Assembly: GCF_001466725.1 (NCBI RefSeq)
Contig: NZ_CP013650.1
Location: 434,001-498,000 of the forward strand
DNA from: Lacimicrobium alkaliphilum
GTDB lineage: Bacteria > Pseudomonadota > Gammaproteobacteria > Enterobacterales > Alteromonadaceae
Reading direction: 5' to 3'
Length of the DNA stretch: 64,000 bases
The translations under genes were made by a program, and so were the position numbers. The notes below the pieces were generated by a model. That model saw nothing but the letters and a program-made list of their open reading frames with translations, ran no database searches and had not been told where the DNA came from. Numbering within the stretch: position 1 is the first letter of the stretch; every line of letters begins with the position of its first letter. Positions 26,359 through 36,217 of the stretch are shown piece after piece.

Positions 26359-28518
26359 TTGTCACGCAGAACCTTTGTGTTTGGCCTGCGCGCCAAGCTG
26401 TTACTGATGTCACTGTTTCTGTTTGCCATTCCCTGGCTCGGTTATGAGTATGTGTGGGAGATGGAAAAGTATCTGCGAGCCGGCCAGGAGCGCACTCTGC
26501 TCGGCACGGTGCGGGCAGTGGCCACGGCACTGCATGAACGGCCCCGGCTGTTCGATGCCCAGGCCAGTTACCTGAGTGTGGAAAAGGGCCGCGATCTCTA
26601 CGCCTATCCTATTGTGGATCCTATTCGACTGGATGGCCGGCTGAATGACTGGCGTCAGCAACAACATGCTCTGACCTATGATGACAATTATCTGATTGAA
26701 CAGAGCCCTGCTTATCAGCCCGGTAGTCTGTCCTTCAGCCACATGGTGGGCAAATACCGGGACTATCTTTATGCCTACTTTGAGGTACAGGATGCTGAGG
26801 TTATCTATCGGCCACAGAACAGTCTGCGAATTGACCGCAATGATCATCTGCAAATTGCCTTTACCACTCCGGCAGGGGATTTTCGCCGTTATCTTATTGC
26901 CACCACAGGCCCGGGCTGGCTGACACCCTATGAACTGGATACCGGTGAATCGGTCAGCGGGATACGGCCCTTAAGCCCGGAGCCCCGAATTCAGGGCAGT
27001 TGGGCACAGACCCGGCAAGGTTACACCATTGAGCTGCGCATTCCGCTGGAGTTGCTCGGCAGCAAGCTGAGTTTTGCTATTACTGATGTGGATAAGATTG
27101 GTGGTGAGCCGGTAGCCACCATTGGCACTTCAGATGTGGGGGATGCCGATACCCTGGGTACGGTGTTGGTGCCGTCACCGGAGATTGAACAGATTATTCG
27201 TGGTCTGGGGCATACAGATTCACGCATCTGGGTGGTGGATCGTTATCAGCGGGTGCTGGCCCGCTCAGGGGATATCCGCAATTCTGACGGGATCTGGAGC
27301 CGCAATGTCAGTGGCGAGGACGAACAGGGCTGGTTCGCGCGCTTTGAACACAAGTGGCTGCATCCTTTGTACTATAAGGTTCTGACCCGTCCACCAAAGG
27401 ATTTTATCGATCAGTTCTACGATGTGGCGCAATTGGAAGGCAGCCATATCGAACAGGCTCTGACTGGTGAGGCTGGCTCTGACTGGCGGCTGACCCCGGA
27501 TAACAAGGCGGTGGTACTGGCAGCGGCCTATCCGATTTTTATTGAAGATGAAGTGATGGGGGCGGTGATCGCCGAGGAAACCACCAATGGCATTCGCAGC
27601 CTGCGTAATCTGGCGCTGGAAAAGCTGTTTACCCTGATGCTGGCGATTATGCTGCTCGGCACCCTGGGACTGTTTTTACTCGCCTCAAGAATTTCCAGCC
27701 GCATTCGTCGTTTGCGTGACCAGAGTGAGCAGGCCATCGACGAGCAGGGCCGTTTGCGCGGCAGTATTGAGCCTTCTCATGCCAGCGATGAAATCGGCGA
27801 TCTGTCGCGCAGCTTTGCCGATATGGTGCAGCGACTCGGTCAGTATCACCATTATCTGGAGAATATGTCTTCACGGCTGTCACATGAGCTGCGCACGCCG
27901 GTGGCGGTGGTGCGTTCATCCCTGGAGACACTGAGCATGGAGGATGAAGGGGCGGCGAAGTCAGTGTACATGCAAAGAGCTCAGGATGGCCTGAATCGCT
28001 TGTCGGCCATTCTGACCAACATGAGTGAGGCCACCCGGCTTGAGCAAAGCCTGCAAAGTGCCGAGCGCCAGCCATTTGACCTGGCCGAAGTGGTAACCGG
28101 TTGTATGCAGGGCTATCAACTGGCCTATGCCGGGTGCGACTTACAAGTGAGTATTGCCCATCAGCCTCTTGAAATTGAGGGGGCCCCGGAACTAATTGCT
28201 CAATTACTGGATAAACTGGTGGCCAATGCGGTGGAGTTTGCTACACCCGGCGCGCCGGTGCTGGTCAGCCTGGCCAGAGTGCAGCGCCAGGCCGTGCTGG
28301 AAATCACCAATCAGGGGCCATTGCTGCCAGAGGAAATGGCAGGTCGTCTGTTCGATTCTATGGTCTCGGTGCGAGCCGGTGGTAAAGGCGGCCAGCCTCA
28401 TCTGGGCCTGGGGCTGTATATTGCACGGCTGATTGTGCAGTTTCATCAGGGCCAGATAACCCTGCATAATCAAAGTGATCGCAGTGGTGTTTGTGTGCGG
28501 GTAAGCCTGCCGATTTAG
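26359..28518 (+). CDS. pdsS: Sensor histidine kinase of the Pds sortase system
   Basis: 719 residues starting at a TTG six bases after pdsR. A membrane helix near residues 13-30 (LLLMSLFLFAIPWLGYEYVW) precedes a very large periplasmic region (about 40-410). Part of this region (about 85-260) reads like a CBM9/DOMON-type beta sandwich: IRLDGRLNDW, YLYAYFEVQD, DHLQIAF, YTIELRIPLELLG. A second helix near 420, a HAMP-like linker, HisKA with the phospho-accepting His in SSRLSHELRTPVAVVRS, and a HATPase with GKGGQPHLGLGLYIARLIV follow. The length and the pdsR pairing fit PdsS. The sensor-domain reading is by eye only. Confidence 0.87.
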   Translation: MSRRTFVFGLRAKLLLMSLFLFAIPWLGYEYVWEMEKYLRAGQERTLLGTVRAVATALHERPRLFDAQASYLSVEKGRDLYAYPIVDPIRLDGRLNDWRQQQHALTYDDNYLIEQSPAYQPGSLSFSHMVGKYRDYLYAYFEVQDAEVIYRPQNSLRIDRNDHLQIAFTTPAGDFRRYLIATTGPGWLTPYELDTGESVSGIRPLSPEPRIQGSWAQTRQGYTIELRIPLELLGSKLSFAITDVDKIGGEPVATIGTSDVGDADTLGTVLVPSPEIEQIIRGLGHTDSRIWVVDRYQRVLARSGDIRNSDGIWSRNVSGEDEQGWFARFEHKWLHPLYYKVLTRPPKDFIDQFYDVAQLEGSHIEQALTGEAGSDWRLTPDNKAVVLAAAYPIFIEDEVMGAVIAEETTNGIRSLRNLALEKLFTLMLAIMLLGTLGLFLLASRISSRIRRLRDQSEQAIDEQGRLRGSIEPSHASDEIGDLSRSFADMVQRLGQYHHYLENMSSRLSHELRTPVAVVRSSLETLSMEDEGAAKSVYMQRAQDGLNRLSAILTNMSEATRLEQSLQSAERQPFDLAEVVTGCMQGYQLAYAGCDLQVSIAHQPLEIEGAPELIAQLLDKLVANAVEFATPGAPVLVSLARVQRQAVLEITNQGPLLPEEMAGRLFDSMVSVRAGGKGGQPHLGLGLYIARLIVQFHQGQITLHNQSDRSGVCVRVSLPI

Positions 28519-28957
28519 CCTGCTATCCGTGCAGCAGATGGGTTGGTAATACGCCGGAATGACCGTCTGTCATGTCCGAATGTTGTCATCAGGCATCCAG
28601 CGCCTTTTAAGAAAAACGCAATTCATCGCAGAGACACAGGGGTTTAATGGTGTCATGGCCTTTACTTCTCTGCGCGCCCTGCGTATCTGCGTGATCTCAG
28701 GCTTTTATCTTTTTTGATCTCGCAGAGGCGCTAAGGCGCAGAGGATTAAGTAATTGACTGATCGAAAAAGACACTGGGTTCTCAGCAACCTTTGAACTAC
28801 CAATGCGCTAACTGTTAACACTGACCTATCAAAGATGCTGGACATGCCTGCCAACTGCATGCGGGAAAGCCCGGATAGGATCAAACTGCAGATTTTCATT
28901 GTCGGCAGCGGACCTCTGACATAAGGTTAACCACTTATGATTTTTAGGAGCTGTTAT
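28519..28957. repeat. Dispersed repeats and promoter region upstream of SPFH gene
   Basis: No gene is supported. A TCATGTCCGA...TCAGGCATCCAGCG module lies at 28569-28602. Positions 28640-28744 are a copy of the sequence at 30485-30597, with CTCTGCGCGCCCTGCGT and CTCGCAGAGGCGCTAAGGCG arms. The rest up to 28940 is unique and probably carries the promoter for the SPFH-NfeD pair; AGGAG at 28944 sets the start at 28958. Confidence 0.7.
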
Positions 28958-29899
28958 ATGGATATCCTGTTTGATTACGTATTGAGAATTGAAACCTTCC
29001 TGCTGCTGTTTGTGCTGGTACTGCTTAAATCTTCGATTATCTTTGTCCCACAGAACCGCGCCTACCTGATAGAACGTTTTGGTAAGTTTCAGTCAACCCG
29101 CGAAGCGGGGCTGAATTTTATCCTGCCTTTTGTTGACCGTATCGCCGCGGACCGCTCTTTGAAAGAACAGGCGGTAGATGTGCCCGAGCAAAGTGCTATC
29201 ACCAAGGATAATATTTCTCTGAGAGTGGATGGGGTGCTGTATTTCCGGGTATTAGACCCCTATAAGGCCACCTACGGTGTAGACAGCTATGTGTTTGCGG
29301 TTACCCAGCTGGCACAGACCACTATGCGCTCTGAGCTGGGTAAGATGGAGCTGGACAAGACCTTCGAAGAACGGGATCTGCTCAACACCAATATCGTTGC
29401 TGCGATCAATGATGCTGCCGGTCCCTGGGGCATCCAGGTGATGCGTTATGAAATCAAGGACATTGTGCCGCCGCAGTCGGTGATGGAAGCCATGGAAGCG
29501 CAGATGAAAGCGGAGCGGGTGAAGCGGGCGCAGATCCTCGAATCGGAAGGCGACCGTCAGGCGGCGATTAACCGTGCCGAAGGTGAAAAGGCCTCGGTGG
29601 TACTGGCCGCTGAAGCGGATAAAGAAGAACAGGTGTTGCGCGCCGAAGGTGAAGCCAAGGCCATTATCGCCGTAGCCGATGCGCAGGCCGAAGCACTGCG
29701 GGTGGTAGGTGAAACGGCCAATACCGAGCAGGGGCAAAAAGCTATTCAGCTGGATCTGGCGACAAAGGCCATTGAGGCGAAACAGGCGATTGCCAAAGAG
29801 TCTTCCGTGGTGTTGTTACCCGATGGTAATACCGACGCTGCTTCGGTGGTGGCACAGGCCATGACCATCATCAATCAGATGAACAGCAAGGGGGCATAA
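28958..29899 (+). CDS. SPFH/stomatin-like membrane protein (QmcA type)
   Basis: 313 residues from the ATG at 28958 (AGGAG eight bases upstream). An N-terminal membrane helix (IETFLLLFVLVLLKSSIIFV) is followed by the SPFH domain (PQNRAYLIERFGKF, LPFVDRIAADRSLKEQAVDV, SELGKMELDKTFEERDLLN) to about residue 190. Next comes a charged coiled coil rich in RAEGEK-type repeats and a C-terminal VVAQAMTIINQ. Such proteins assemble into large rings in membrane microdomains and act with NfeD-type partners. The nfeD-like start shares the last base of the stop codon (TAATG). Confidence 0.9.
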   Translation: MDILFDYVLRIETFLLLFVLVLLKSSIIFVPQNRAYLIERFGKFQSTREAGLNFILPFVDRIAADRSLKEQAVDVPEQSAITKDNISLRVDGVLYFRVLDPYKATYGVDSYVFAVTQLAQTTMRSELGKMELDKTFEERDLLNTNIVAAINDAAGPWGIQVMRYEIKDIVPPQSVMEAMEAQMKAERVKRAQILESEGDRQAAINRAEGEKASVVLAAEADKEEQVLRAEGEAKAIIAVADAQAEALRVVGETANTEQGQKAIQLDLATKAIEAKQAIAKESSVVLLPDGNTDAASVVAQAMTIINQMNSKGA

Positions 29900-30360
29900 T
29901 GAGTTTGTTTACCGAACATCTGGCCGAAACCCTGATTGTGATCGGCCTGATTTTGCTGGCGGTGGAGATCCTGGTGCTGGGTTTTTCTACCTTTGTGTTG
30001 TTCTTCCTCGGGCTGGCGGCACTGGTCACCGGTGGCCTGATGTACATTTCGCTGGTACCGGCGACCTTGTTTGGCGCCATGGGCAGTATGGCGGTACTGA
30101 CAGCGCTGCTGGCAGTGGTGTTATGGAAGCCTCTGAAACGGATTCAGGCCGATACAGCACCTAAAGAGGTGACCAGTGATCTGATTGGCCATCGTTTTTA
30201 TCTGCCCGAAGCACTTATGCCCGGTCAGAGTATTACCTACCGCTATTCCGGTATTAACTGGAACGTGCGCAGCAAAGAGCCCGTCGCCGCCAAACAGGAA
30301 GTGGAAGTGACCAGAGTCAGTGTCGGTGAATTAGAAGTCAGGCTGGTACAGGGCGGGTGA
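29899..30360 (+). CDS. NfeD-like membrane protein
   Basis: 153 residues. Three membrane helices within residues 10-80 (TLIVIGLILLAVEILVLGF, FVLFFLGLAALVTGGLMYI, MAVLTALLAVVLW) are followed by a small OB-fold domain (IGHRFYLPEALMPGQ, YRYSGINWNVRS, VTRVSVGELEVRL) near 95-150. This is the short NfeD form that pairs with the stomatin/QmcA type. Its gene overlaps the SPFH gene by one base, so they form a two-gene operon. The pair is bracketed by direct repeats. Confidence 0.9.
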   Translation: MSLFTEHLAETLIVIGLILLAVEILVLGFSTFVLFFLGLAALVTGGLMYISLVPATLFGAMGSMAVLTALLAVVLWKPLKRIQADTAPKEVTSDLIGHRFYLPEALMPGQSITYRYSGINWNVRSKEPVAAKQEVEVTRVSVGELEVRLVQGG

Positions 30361-30691
30361 GTTCGTAGGTCGGACTTCAGTCCGACTTTACGGGAATGAC
30401 GGCAGAGTGTTGGTCATGCCCGAATATTGTAATCGGGCATCCAGCGACCTTTGCGAAATGTACAATTAACCACGGGGCCACAGAGGTTTGTTGGTGTAAT
30501 GGCCTTTACTTCTCTGCGCGCCCTGCGTCTTTCGCGTGATCTCAGGCTTTTATCTTTTTTGATCTCGCAGAGGCGCTAAGGCGCTAAGGCGCAGAGGGTT
30601 GCAGGGTTGTGAAAATACACTGGGTTTAAAGAAAATATTGTGCGTTTGTCGGACTAAAGTCCGACCTACGATAATGATGCTGAGGGCTAAT
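30361..30691. repeat. Dispersed repeats between nfeD and metJ
   Basis: No gene is supported. A GTAGGTCGGACTTCAGTCCGAC module at 30365-30386 recurs in opposite orientation as GTCGGACTAAAGTCCGACCTAC at 30648-30669. A TCATGCCCGA...TCGGGCATCCAGCG module lies at 30413-30447, and 30485-30597 repeats 28640-28744. Near 30575 the GCGCTAAG unit is doubled in tandem. Confidence 0.75.
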
Positions 30692-31039
30692 TTACTCGTC
30701 TTTTTCCTGCGCCTGTTGTTCCTGGGCTTCGGCGGCGTCCACATCTATGCCCATGTCTGCCATCAGTTTACGGGCCTCGGCCGGGATCTTATTGGGGTTG
30801 TCTTTGCGCAGATCGTCGTCATTGGGTAGCGGCTGGCCGGTAAAGGCATGCACAAAGGCTTCACAGAGCAGTTCTGAGTTGGTGGCGTGACGCAGGTTAT
30901 TGATTTGCCTTCTGGTGCGTTCATCGGTCAACACCTTGAGTACCCGGGTTGGAATGGAAACGGTAATTTTCTTTACTAACTGACTCTTCTTACCATGTTC
31001 AGCGTAAGGGTCGATATACTCACCATTCCATTTAGCCAT
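30692..31039 (-). CDS. metJ: Methionine repressor MetJ
   Basis: 115 residues, close to the usual 105. It opens [19 protein letters not shown] and then [20 protein letters not shown], the ribbon-helix-helix strand that enters the DNA major groove, followed by [20 protein letters not shown] and [11 protein letters not shown]. With S-adenosylmethionine it represses met genes by cooperative binding to tandem eight-base met boxes; three such units lie in the shared promoter at 31095-31118. A Q/E-rich tail ([13 protein letters not shown]) extends past the family core. Divergent from metF. Confidence 0.96.
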   Translation of the reverse strand: MAKWNGEYIDPYAEHGKKSQLVKKITVSIPTRVLKVLTDERTRRQINNLRHATNSELLCEAFVHAFTGQPLPNDDDLRKDNPNKIPAEARKLMADMGIDVDAAEAQEQQAQEKDE

Positions 31040-31094
31040 GCTTTTAGCCTTTTTATTTTAAATTAGAGTTTAAAATTCTAACCCGTGTAGAAAT

Positions 31095-31118
31095 GGATAT
31101 CCAAACATCTTGATGTCT
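31095..31118. promoter_or_regulatory. Tandem met boxes between metJ and metF
   Basis: Three adjacent eight-base units, GGATATCC, AAACATCT and TGATGTCT, resemble the met box AGACGTCT (4, 6 and 6 matches of 8). They lie in the divergent metJ-metF promoter region, where MetJ is known to act in other gammaproteobacteria. Confidence 0.7.
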
Positions 31119-31149
31119 GAATCAAATACAAGTAGATTTAGCCATCTAA

Positions 31150-32076
<927 letters not shown>

Positions 32077-32122
32077 ACTGATTCCAAACCAGAGTAAATC
32101 GCTGTCAGTTTCGGGATGAGTT

Positions 32123-33016
32123 ATGTCACAGTCGCCTGATTTCAAGGCCAGATTGCTAAATGTCGCCAATGAGTTAAAGGATTTTGTGCTGGCCATGGTC
32201 AGCCGTTGCAAGCAGGATCGCATTTCGGTTACGGCAGGGCATCTGACCTATGTGTCACTGTTGTCGCTGGTTCCATTTATTATGGTGTTTTTCACCATAC
32301 TCTCCGCTTTTCCTGCCTTTGCGTCCTTGCGGGGCGATCTCGAGTCCATGATCTTCAGCAACTTTGTGCCCCATGCCGGCGGTGTGGTGCAAAAGTATGT
32401 GGCCGAGTTTGTGGGTAATGCCTCGCAAATGGGCATTATCAGTATCGTGTTTCTGGTGGTGGTGGCGCTGCTGCTGATCTCGAATGTGGACAAAACCCTG
32501 AACAGCATTTTTCGGACCCCCAGTGCGCGGCGGCCGATTGTGACCTTTGCGATTTACTGGATGGTGTTGACCCTGGGGCCGTTGCTGATTGGATCGGGGC
32601 TGGCGGTGAGCTCCTATCTGGCAGGACTGGCAACGTTTGCCGAAGAATATACGCCAGGTATTACCACCGCGTTGTTAAAACTGCTGCCTTTTCTGACCTC
32701 TATCGGCGCCTTCTTTATTCTGTATATGGTGGTGCCAAATAAGGCCGTGCGGCCGCGCTATGCGCTGGGTGGGGCTTTTCTGGCAACCTGTTTGTTTGAG
32801 TTGTCGAAGAAGGGATTTGCCCTGTATGTGAGCAGTTTTCCTTCCTATCAGATTATCTATGGCGCCATGGCCACCATTCCACTGCTGTTTGTGTGGGTGT
32901 ATTTATCCTGGATAGTCGTGCTGCTGGGGGCGGAGTTTACGGTGCAGGTGGAAGATTCGGCAGCTCAGCATAAAGAAGATGCAGAGACTGCCGAAGAGCC
33001 AGACAGCAAAGGCTAA
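32123..33016 (+). CDS. YihY/BrkB-family inner-membrane protein
   Basis: 297 residues with six membrane helices in the YihY (UPF0761) pattern: RISVTAGHLTYVSLLSLVPF, SIVFLVVVALLLISNVDKTL, then NSIFRTPSARRP, and YQIIYGAMATIPLLFVWVYL. The tail is acidic (KEDAETAEEPDSKG). The family was once called ribonuclease BN by mistake; its role is unknown. Its end overlaps the convergent DUF2959 gene by four bases. Confidence 0.9.
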   Translation: MSQSPDFKARLLNVANELKDFVLAMVSRCKQDRISVTAGHLTYVSLLSLVPFIMVFFTILSAFPAFASLRGDLESMIFSNFVPHAGGVVQKYVAEFVGNASQMGIISIVFLVVVALLLISNVDKTLNSIFRTPSARRPIVTFAIYWMVLTLGPLLIGSGLAVSSYLAGLATFAEEYTPGITTALLKLLPFLTSIGAFFILYMVVPNKAVRPRYALGGAFLATCLFELSKKGFALYVSSFPSYQIIYGAMATIPLLFVWVYLSWIVVLLGAEFTVQVEDSAAQHKEDAETAEEPDSKG

Positions 33017-33666
33017 CCCTGGCGGATACTGGCGATAAAGTCGTTAGACTGGGCAATGGCGCTGTTCATTTCTTTGATCAACTGATCAATATCCCGTTTG
33101 ATATTGCCATATTCGCCTTGCAAAGCGCCTATAGCACTGGCGTTGAGGTTGTGTTTCAGATACAACACATTGTCCTGTAATGCCGATAACACCGGCGCCA
33201 TTTTGCTTTCTGCCCGGCGCATGGAGCGCAGCAGGTCGTCATAACGTCGCTGAGTTTCTTTGAGCTTACGGCTGCTGTCGCGGCGCAGGGACTCATTCGA
33301 GTATTGCTCCAGCTCCTCCTGCCATTCATCAAACAGGTCTTCGGCCACAGATTCAACCTTGTCGATTCTGTCAGTCACCCGCTGTGCGGAACTCTCGCTG
33401 GCTTCGTACTGATCTTTGAGGTTCTCATAGACGTCCTGTAACTCACCACCCTCGAAGTTAATTAACTGGCTGAACTGATCCAGCGCAGAACTGAATTGTT
33501 GCTGGGCATCTTCCTGAGCGTCACGGGTGTCTTCTACCCGGTCCACCAGGATATCGCGTTTCTCAAAGCCGACTTTCTCCATGGCGGAGTAGTAAGCCGA
33601 CTGACAGCCTGACAACAGAGGCAGGCCTAATGCCAGACCCAGCGTCAGCAGCAGATGAGCTTTCAT
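33013..33666 (-). CDS. DUF2959 lipoprotein
   Basis: 217 residues. Lipoprotein signal with lipobox LLSGC (Cys21), then SAYYSAMEKVGFEKRDILVD, the DUF2959 signature, and a long mostly helical coiled-coil body with many Gln, Glu and Arg (ESSAQRVTDRIDKVESVAED, SSRKLKETQRRYDDLL). Family members are widespread in marine gammaproteobacteria with no known function. The gene overlaps the upstream small membrane-protein gene by four bases, which suggests a joint role at the cell envelope. Confidence 0.85.
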   Translation of the reverse strand: MKAHLLLTLGLALGLPLLSGCQSAYYSAMEKVGFEKRDILVDRVEDTRDAQEDAQQQFSSALDQFSQLINFEGGELQDVYENLKDQYEASESSAQRVTDRIDKVESVAEDLFDEWQEELEQYSNESLRRDSSRKLKETQRRYDDLLRSMRRAESKMAPVLSALQDNVLYLKHNLNASAIGALQGEYGNIKRDIDQLIKEMNSAIAQSNDFIASIRQG

Positions 33667-33899
33667 ATTCCCGGTGACCTGAACTTGGCGGCGTCAATAA
33701 TCGCCCAAAGGTGCAACAATGCGCCCGGGATCCACATGAAAATCAGGATTACGGTGGCTGCCATCGCATAACATACGGAGACAAGCACGAAGAACAGCAA
33801 CGCAGCCAGAATGCGCCCCTGCACCAGTTGACCTAAACCGGGGATAAAGATATTACAAATAGCAGCGATAACATTACCGCCTGAGCCTTGTCCTGCCAT
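33663..33899 (-). CDS. Small membrane protein, two hydrophobic segments
   Basis: 78 residues. A glycine-rich start (MAGQGSGGNVIAAICNIFIP) leads into a PGLGQL turn of the kind seen in TM2-like and YqaE-like small proteins, then a long hydrophobic stretch (AALLFFVLVSVCYAMAATVI) and LHLWAIIDAAKF. Function unknown. Its stop overlaps the DUF2959 start (ATGA), so the two form an operon. Confidence 0.75.
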   Translation of the reverse strand: MAGQGSGGNVIAAICNIFIPGLGQLVQGRILAALLFFVLVSVCYAMAATVILIFMWIPGALLHLWAIIDAAKFRSPGI

Positions 33900-34013
33900 G
33901 ATTTTTCCTTCATTTTTGATAGTTGCATCGGTTAAGTTAATGCAATTATTTACCAGTTACAATATATGCCTGTGTTGACAGTGTTACAAAGATTATCAGG
34001 GAGTAGTGAATTT

Positions 34014-34451
34014 ATGATTGGGTTGTTACAGCGGGTTTCTCAGGCACAGGTGAGTGTCGATGGTGATATTGTCGGTAAGATTGGGCAGGGCACACTGTTG
34101 CTGTTAGGTGTTGAGAAAGGTGATGACCAGAACAAAGCCAGGCGTTTATGTGAGCGGGTGCTGAATTACCGACTGTTCAATGATGAGCAGGGCAAAATGA
34201 ATCTCAGCTTGCGTCAGATTGGCGGCGAGTTGCTTGTGGTGTCGCAGTTTACCCTGGTGGCTGACACCCAAAAAGGCAACCGACCGGGCTTTTCCCGTGG
34301 CGGTGACCCAAAAAGCAGTGAGGATCTGTATGAGTATTTTATTGAGCAGGCAAAAGCGGCGGGAGTGAATTGTCAGTCGGGCCGTTTCGGCGCCGATATG
34401 CAGGTGAGCCTGATTAACGACGGCCCTGTTACTTTTCAGTTGAGTGTTTAA
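34014..34451 (+). CDS. dtd: D-aminoacyl-tRNA deacylase
   Basis: 145 residues from the ATG at 34014 (AGGGAG upstream), exactly the family length; an upstream in-frame start at 33966 would add 16 unrelated residues. Motifs are [26 protein letters not shown], the active-site [15 protein letters not shown] and the carboxy-terminal NDGPVTFQL. It frees tRNA from D-amino acids mischarged by synthetases. Confidence 0.96.
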   Translation: MIGLLQRVSQAQVSVDGDIVGKIGQGTLLLLGVEKGDDQNKARRLCERVLNYRLFNDEQGKMNLSLRQIGGELLVVSQFTLVADTQKGNRPGFSRGGDPKSSEDLYEYFIEQAKAAGVNCQSGRFGADMQVSLINDGPVTFQLSV

Positions 34452-34473
34452 GTACAGAGCGCTGTATCGCGCT

Positions 34474-35211
34474 CTAGAGCAGTATCAACTGATTCAGGTC
34501 GACATCATGCTGATGGGCAAACTGCAGCAATGGCTCAAACTCATGCAGATCCGGCAAAGGCCGATTGGCGGCAAAGACAATTCTGTTCTGGTAACCTGGT
34601 ATGCCAATTACCGTACAGGCCTGCCCTGTCAGCTTGTGCAGCGAGCCGGTGAGCCAGTGCAACTGTACGTTTAGTGCAGGCAGAAGATTGATTGTCAGTA
34701 TCCCATTTTCTGAAAGGGCAGACATACAATGCTCATAGAAGAGCGGGTCACTGAGAAAAGACGGGTGATCCTGTTCACCAAACAAATCCAGTATCAGCAG
34801 ATCCTGATTGCTGATATGGTGTATGGCTTGCTCAGCATCAGCCTGTTGAATCTGCGGGTTGTGGGTCAATGGATTGAAAAATTCATGAAAGCAGTGAATG
34901 ATGGGCTGGCTGAATTCGATACTCTGGATGTTGGCTTTGGCTGCATATCGTTGCAGAAAACGCAGGAAGGCGCCGCCGCCCAGCCCCATCTCGGTAATGT
35001 GCGCAGGTTCCGGGCGCAGATACAGTGCCAGGGCCAGGCCATGTAAATGGGGTAACACCAGGCGCAGAGGCGCGCCGATGTCCATCACGGATTGCACCGT
35101 ATCGCCCAGGCAGAGCCATCGGTACTGTTGATTTTGCAAAATCCGTAGACGCTGTTGCTGGTGCCAGTAAAGCAACTTTGGGTTATTGAGTTCACGGGAC
35201 AAGTTAAACAC
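34474..35211 (-). CDS. Spermidine-synthase-like protein (SpeE superfamily)
   Basis: 245 residues from a GTG. A Rossmann-like methyltransferase/spermidine-synthase fold: HITEMGLGGGAFLRFLQRYA is the nucleotide-binding glycine loop, SIEFSQPIIHCFHEFF provides the acidic-strand region, and DLLILDLFGEQDHPSFL corresponds to the D-x-x-D loop. The canonical polyamine-binding residues cannot be confirmed by eye, so it may not be a real spermidine synthase. Convergent with dtd, divergent from the GNAT-thioesterase gene. Confidence 0.7.
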   Translation of the reverse strand: MFNLSRELNNPKLLYWHQQQRLRILQNQQYRWLCLGDTVQSVMDIGAPLRLVLPHLHGLALALYLRPEPAHITEMGLGGGAFLRFLQRYAAKANIQSIEFSQPIIHCFHEFFNPLTHNPQIQQADAEQAIHHISNQDLLILDLFGEQDHPSFLSDPLFYEHCMSALSENGILTINLLPALNVQLHWLTGSLHKLTGQACTVIGIPGYQNRIVFAANRPLPDLHEFEPLLQFAHQHDVDLNQLILL

Positions 35212-35290
35212 CGGTTGGCCTTTGAGTCATATTGTTATTATTCGGGTCCAATATAGAAGCAAAGCGCCAGGCGGTAAACAGGTGAGATTC

Positions 35291-36217
35291 ATGTATAAAG
35301 TAGAAACGCCACAAAGTGACGAAGAGTTCGAAAAGTATTTCGCTTTTCGTTGGTTTATGTTGCGCAAGCCATGGAATTTCCCGCTCGGTTCGGAAAAAGA
35401 CGAATACGAACAGGTGGGTATCCACCGGATGGTGCTGGATGCTGAAGGTGAGGTGATCGCCATCGGCCGTTTGCATTTCAACACCCCTGAAGAGGCCCAA
35501 CTGCGTCATATTGCTGTGCATCCTGATCATCATGGTAAAGGTCTCGGCAAACTGATTGTGGCCGCCCTTGAGAGCGTTGCACGCACTGAAGGGATAGAAC
35601 GTATTGTCACCAACAGCCGGGAGTTGTCGACGCCGTTTTTCAAAAGCTGTGGCTTTGAAGTTGTCGGTGAAGCCACCACTGAGCTGGGGCAACTGAAGCG
35701 CGAGCAGATGGTAAAAAAGCTTACCGAGCTGAATACTGTGCTGTTACACCCGCGCTGGTGTAAAGAATTACAGGATACCTGGTATGAGACCATTCCTATC
35801 AGTGAGCAGATGGGCATCAAGATTTACCGTTTTACCGGCCGTACTCTCGAAGTACGTGCATCGCTGAACAAGAATATCAATCTGCATGGCACCATGTTCG
35901 CCGGTAGTATCTTTTCCCTCGCGACATTGACGGGTTGGGGTATGCTGTTTCTGATGCTCAAAGAAAAAAACCTGACCGGCGAGATTGTGCTGGGTGATGC
36001 GGATATTCACTATCATAAGCCCATCACCAGCCAGCCAAGAGCGGTGTGTAATATCGAAAGTGTCAGCGGTAAATTTGAGCTGCTGGCGAAAAAGCGCAAG
36101 AAGCCCTTTACCCTCCGAGTCGATATTCATGATGGCCAGAATCCGGTAGCCGAATTTAAAGGCGTATACTGGATATTGCCACCCGCAGAGGTGAAGGAAG
36201 ACGAATCGGTAGAGTGA
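35291..36217 (+). CDS. Bifunctional GNAT acetyltransferase-thioesterase (YiiD/FabY type)
   Basis: 308 residues from the ATG at 35291 (CAGGTGAG upstream). The N-terminal GNAT domain (about 1-150) has the acyl-CoA loop HIAVHPDHHGKGLGKLIV and TPFFKSCGFEVVGE. The C-terminal hotdog domain (about 165-295) has NINLHGTMFAGSIFSLATLT and LGDADIHYHKPITSQPRAVC. This fusion matches E. coli YiiD, since linked to fatty-acid initiation. Whether the activity is the same here is not shown by the sequence. Confidence 0.85.
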   Translation: MYKVETPQSDEEFEKYFAFRWFMLRKPWNFPLGSEKDEYEQVGIHRMVLDAEGEVIAIGRLHFNTPEEAQLRHIAVHPDHHGKGLGKLIVAALESVARTEGIERIVTNSRELSTPFFKSCGFEVVGEATTELGQLKREQMVKKLTELNTVLLHPRWCKELQDTWYETIPISEQMGIKIYRFTGRTLEVRASLNKNINLHGTMFAGSIFSLATLTGWGMLFLMLKEKNLTGEIVLGDADIHYHKPITSQPRAVCNIESVSGKFELLAKKRKKPFTLRVDIHDGQNPVAEFKGVYWILPPAEVKEDESVE

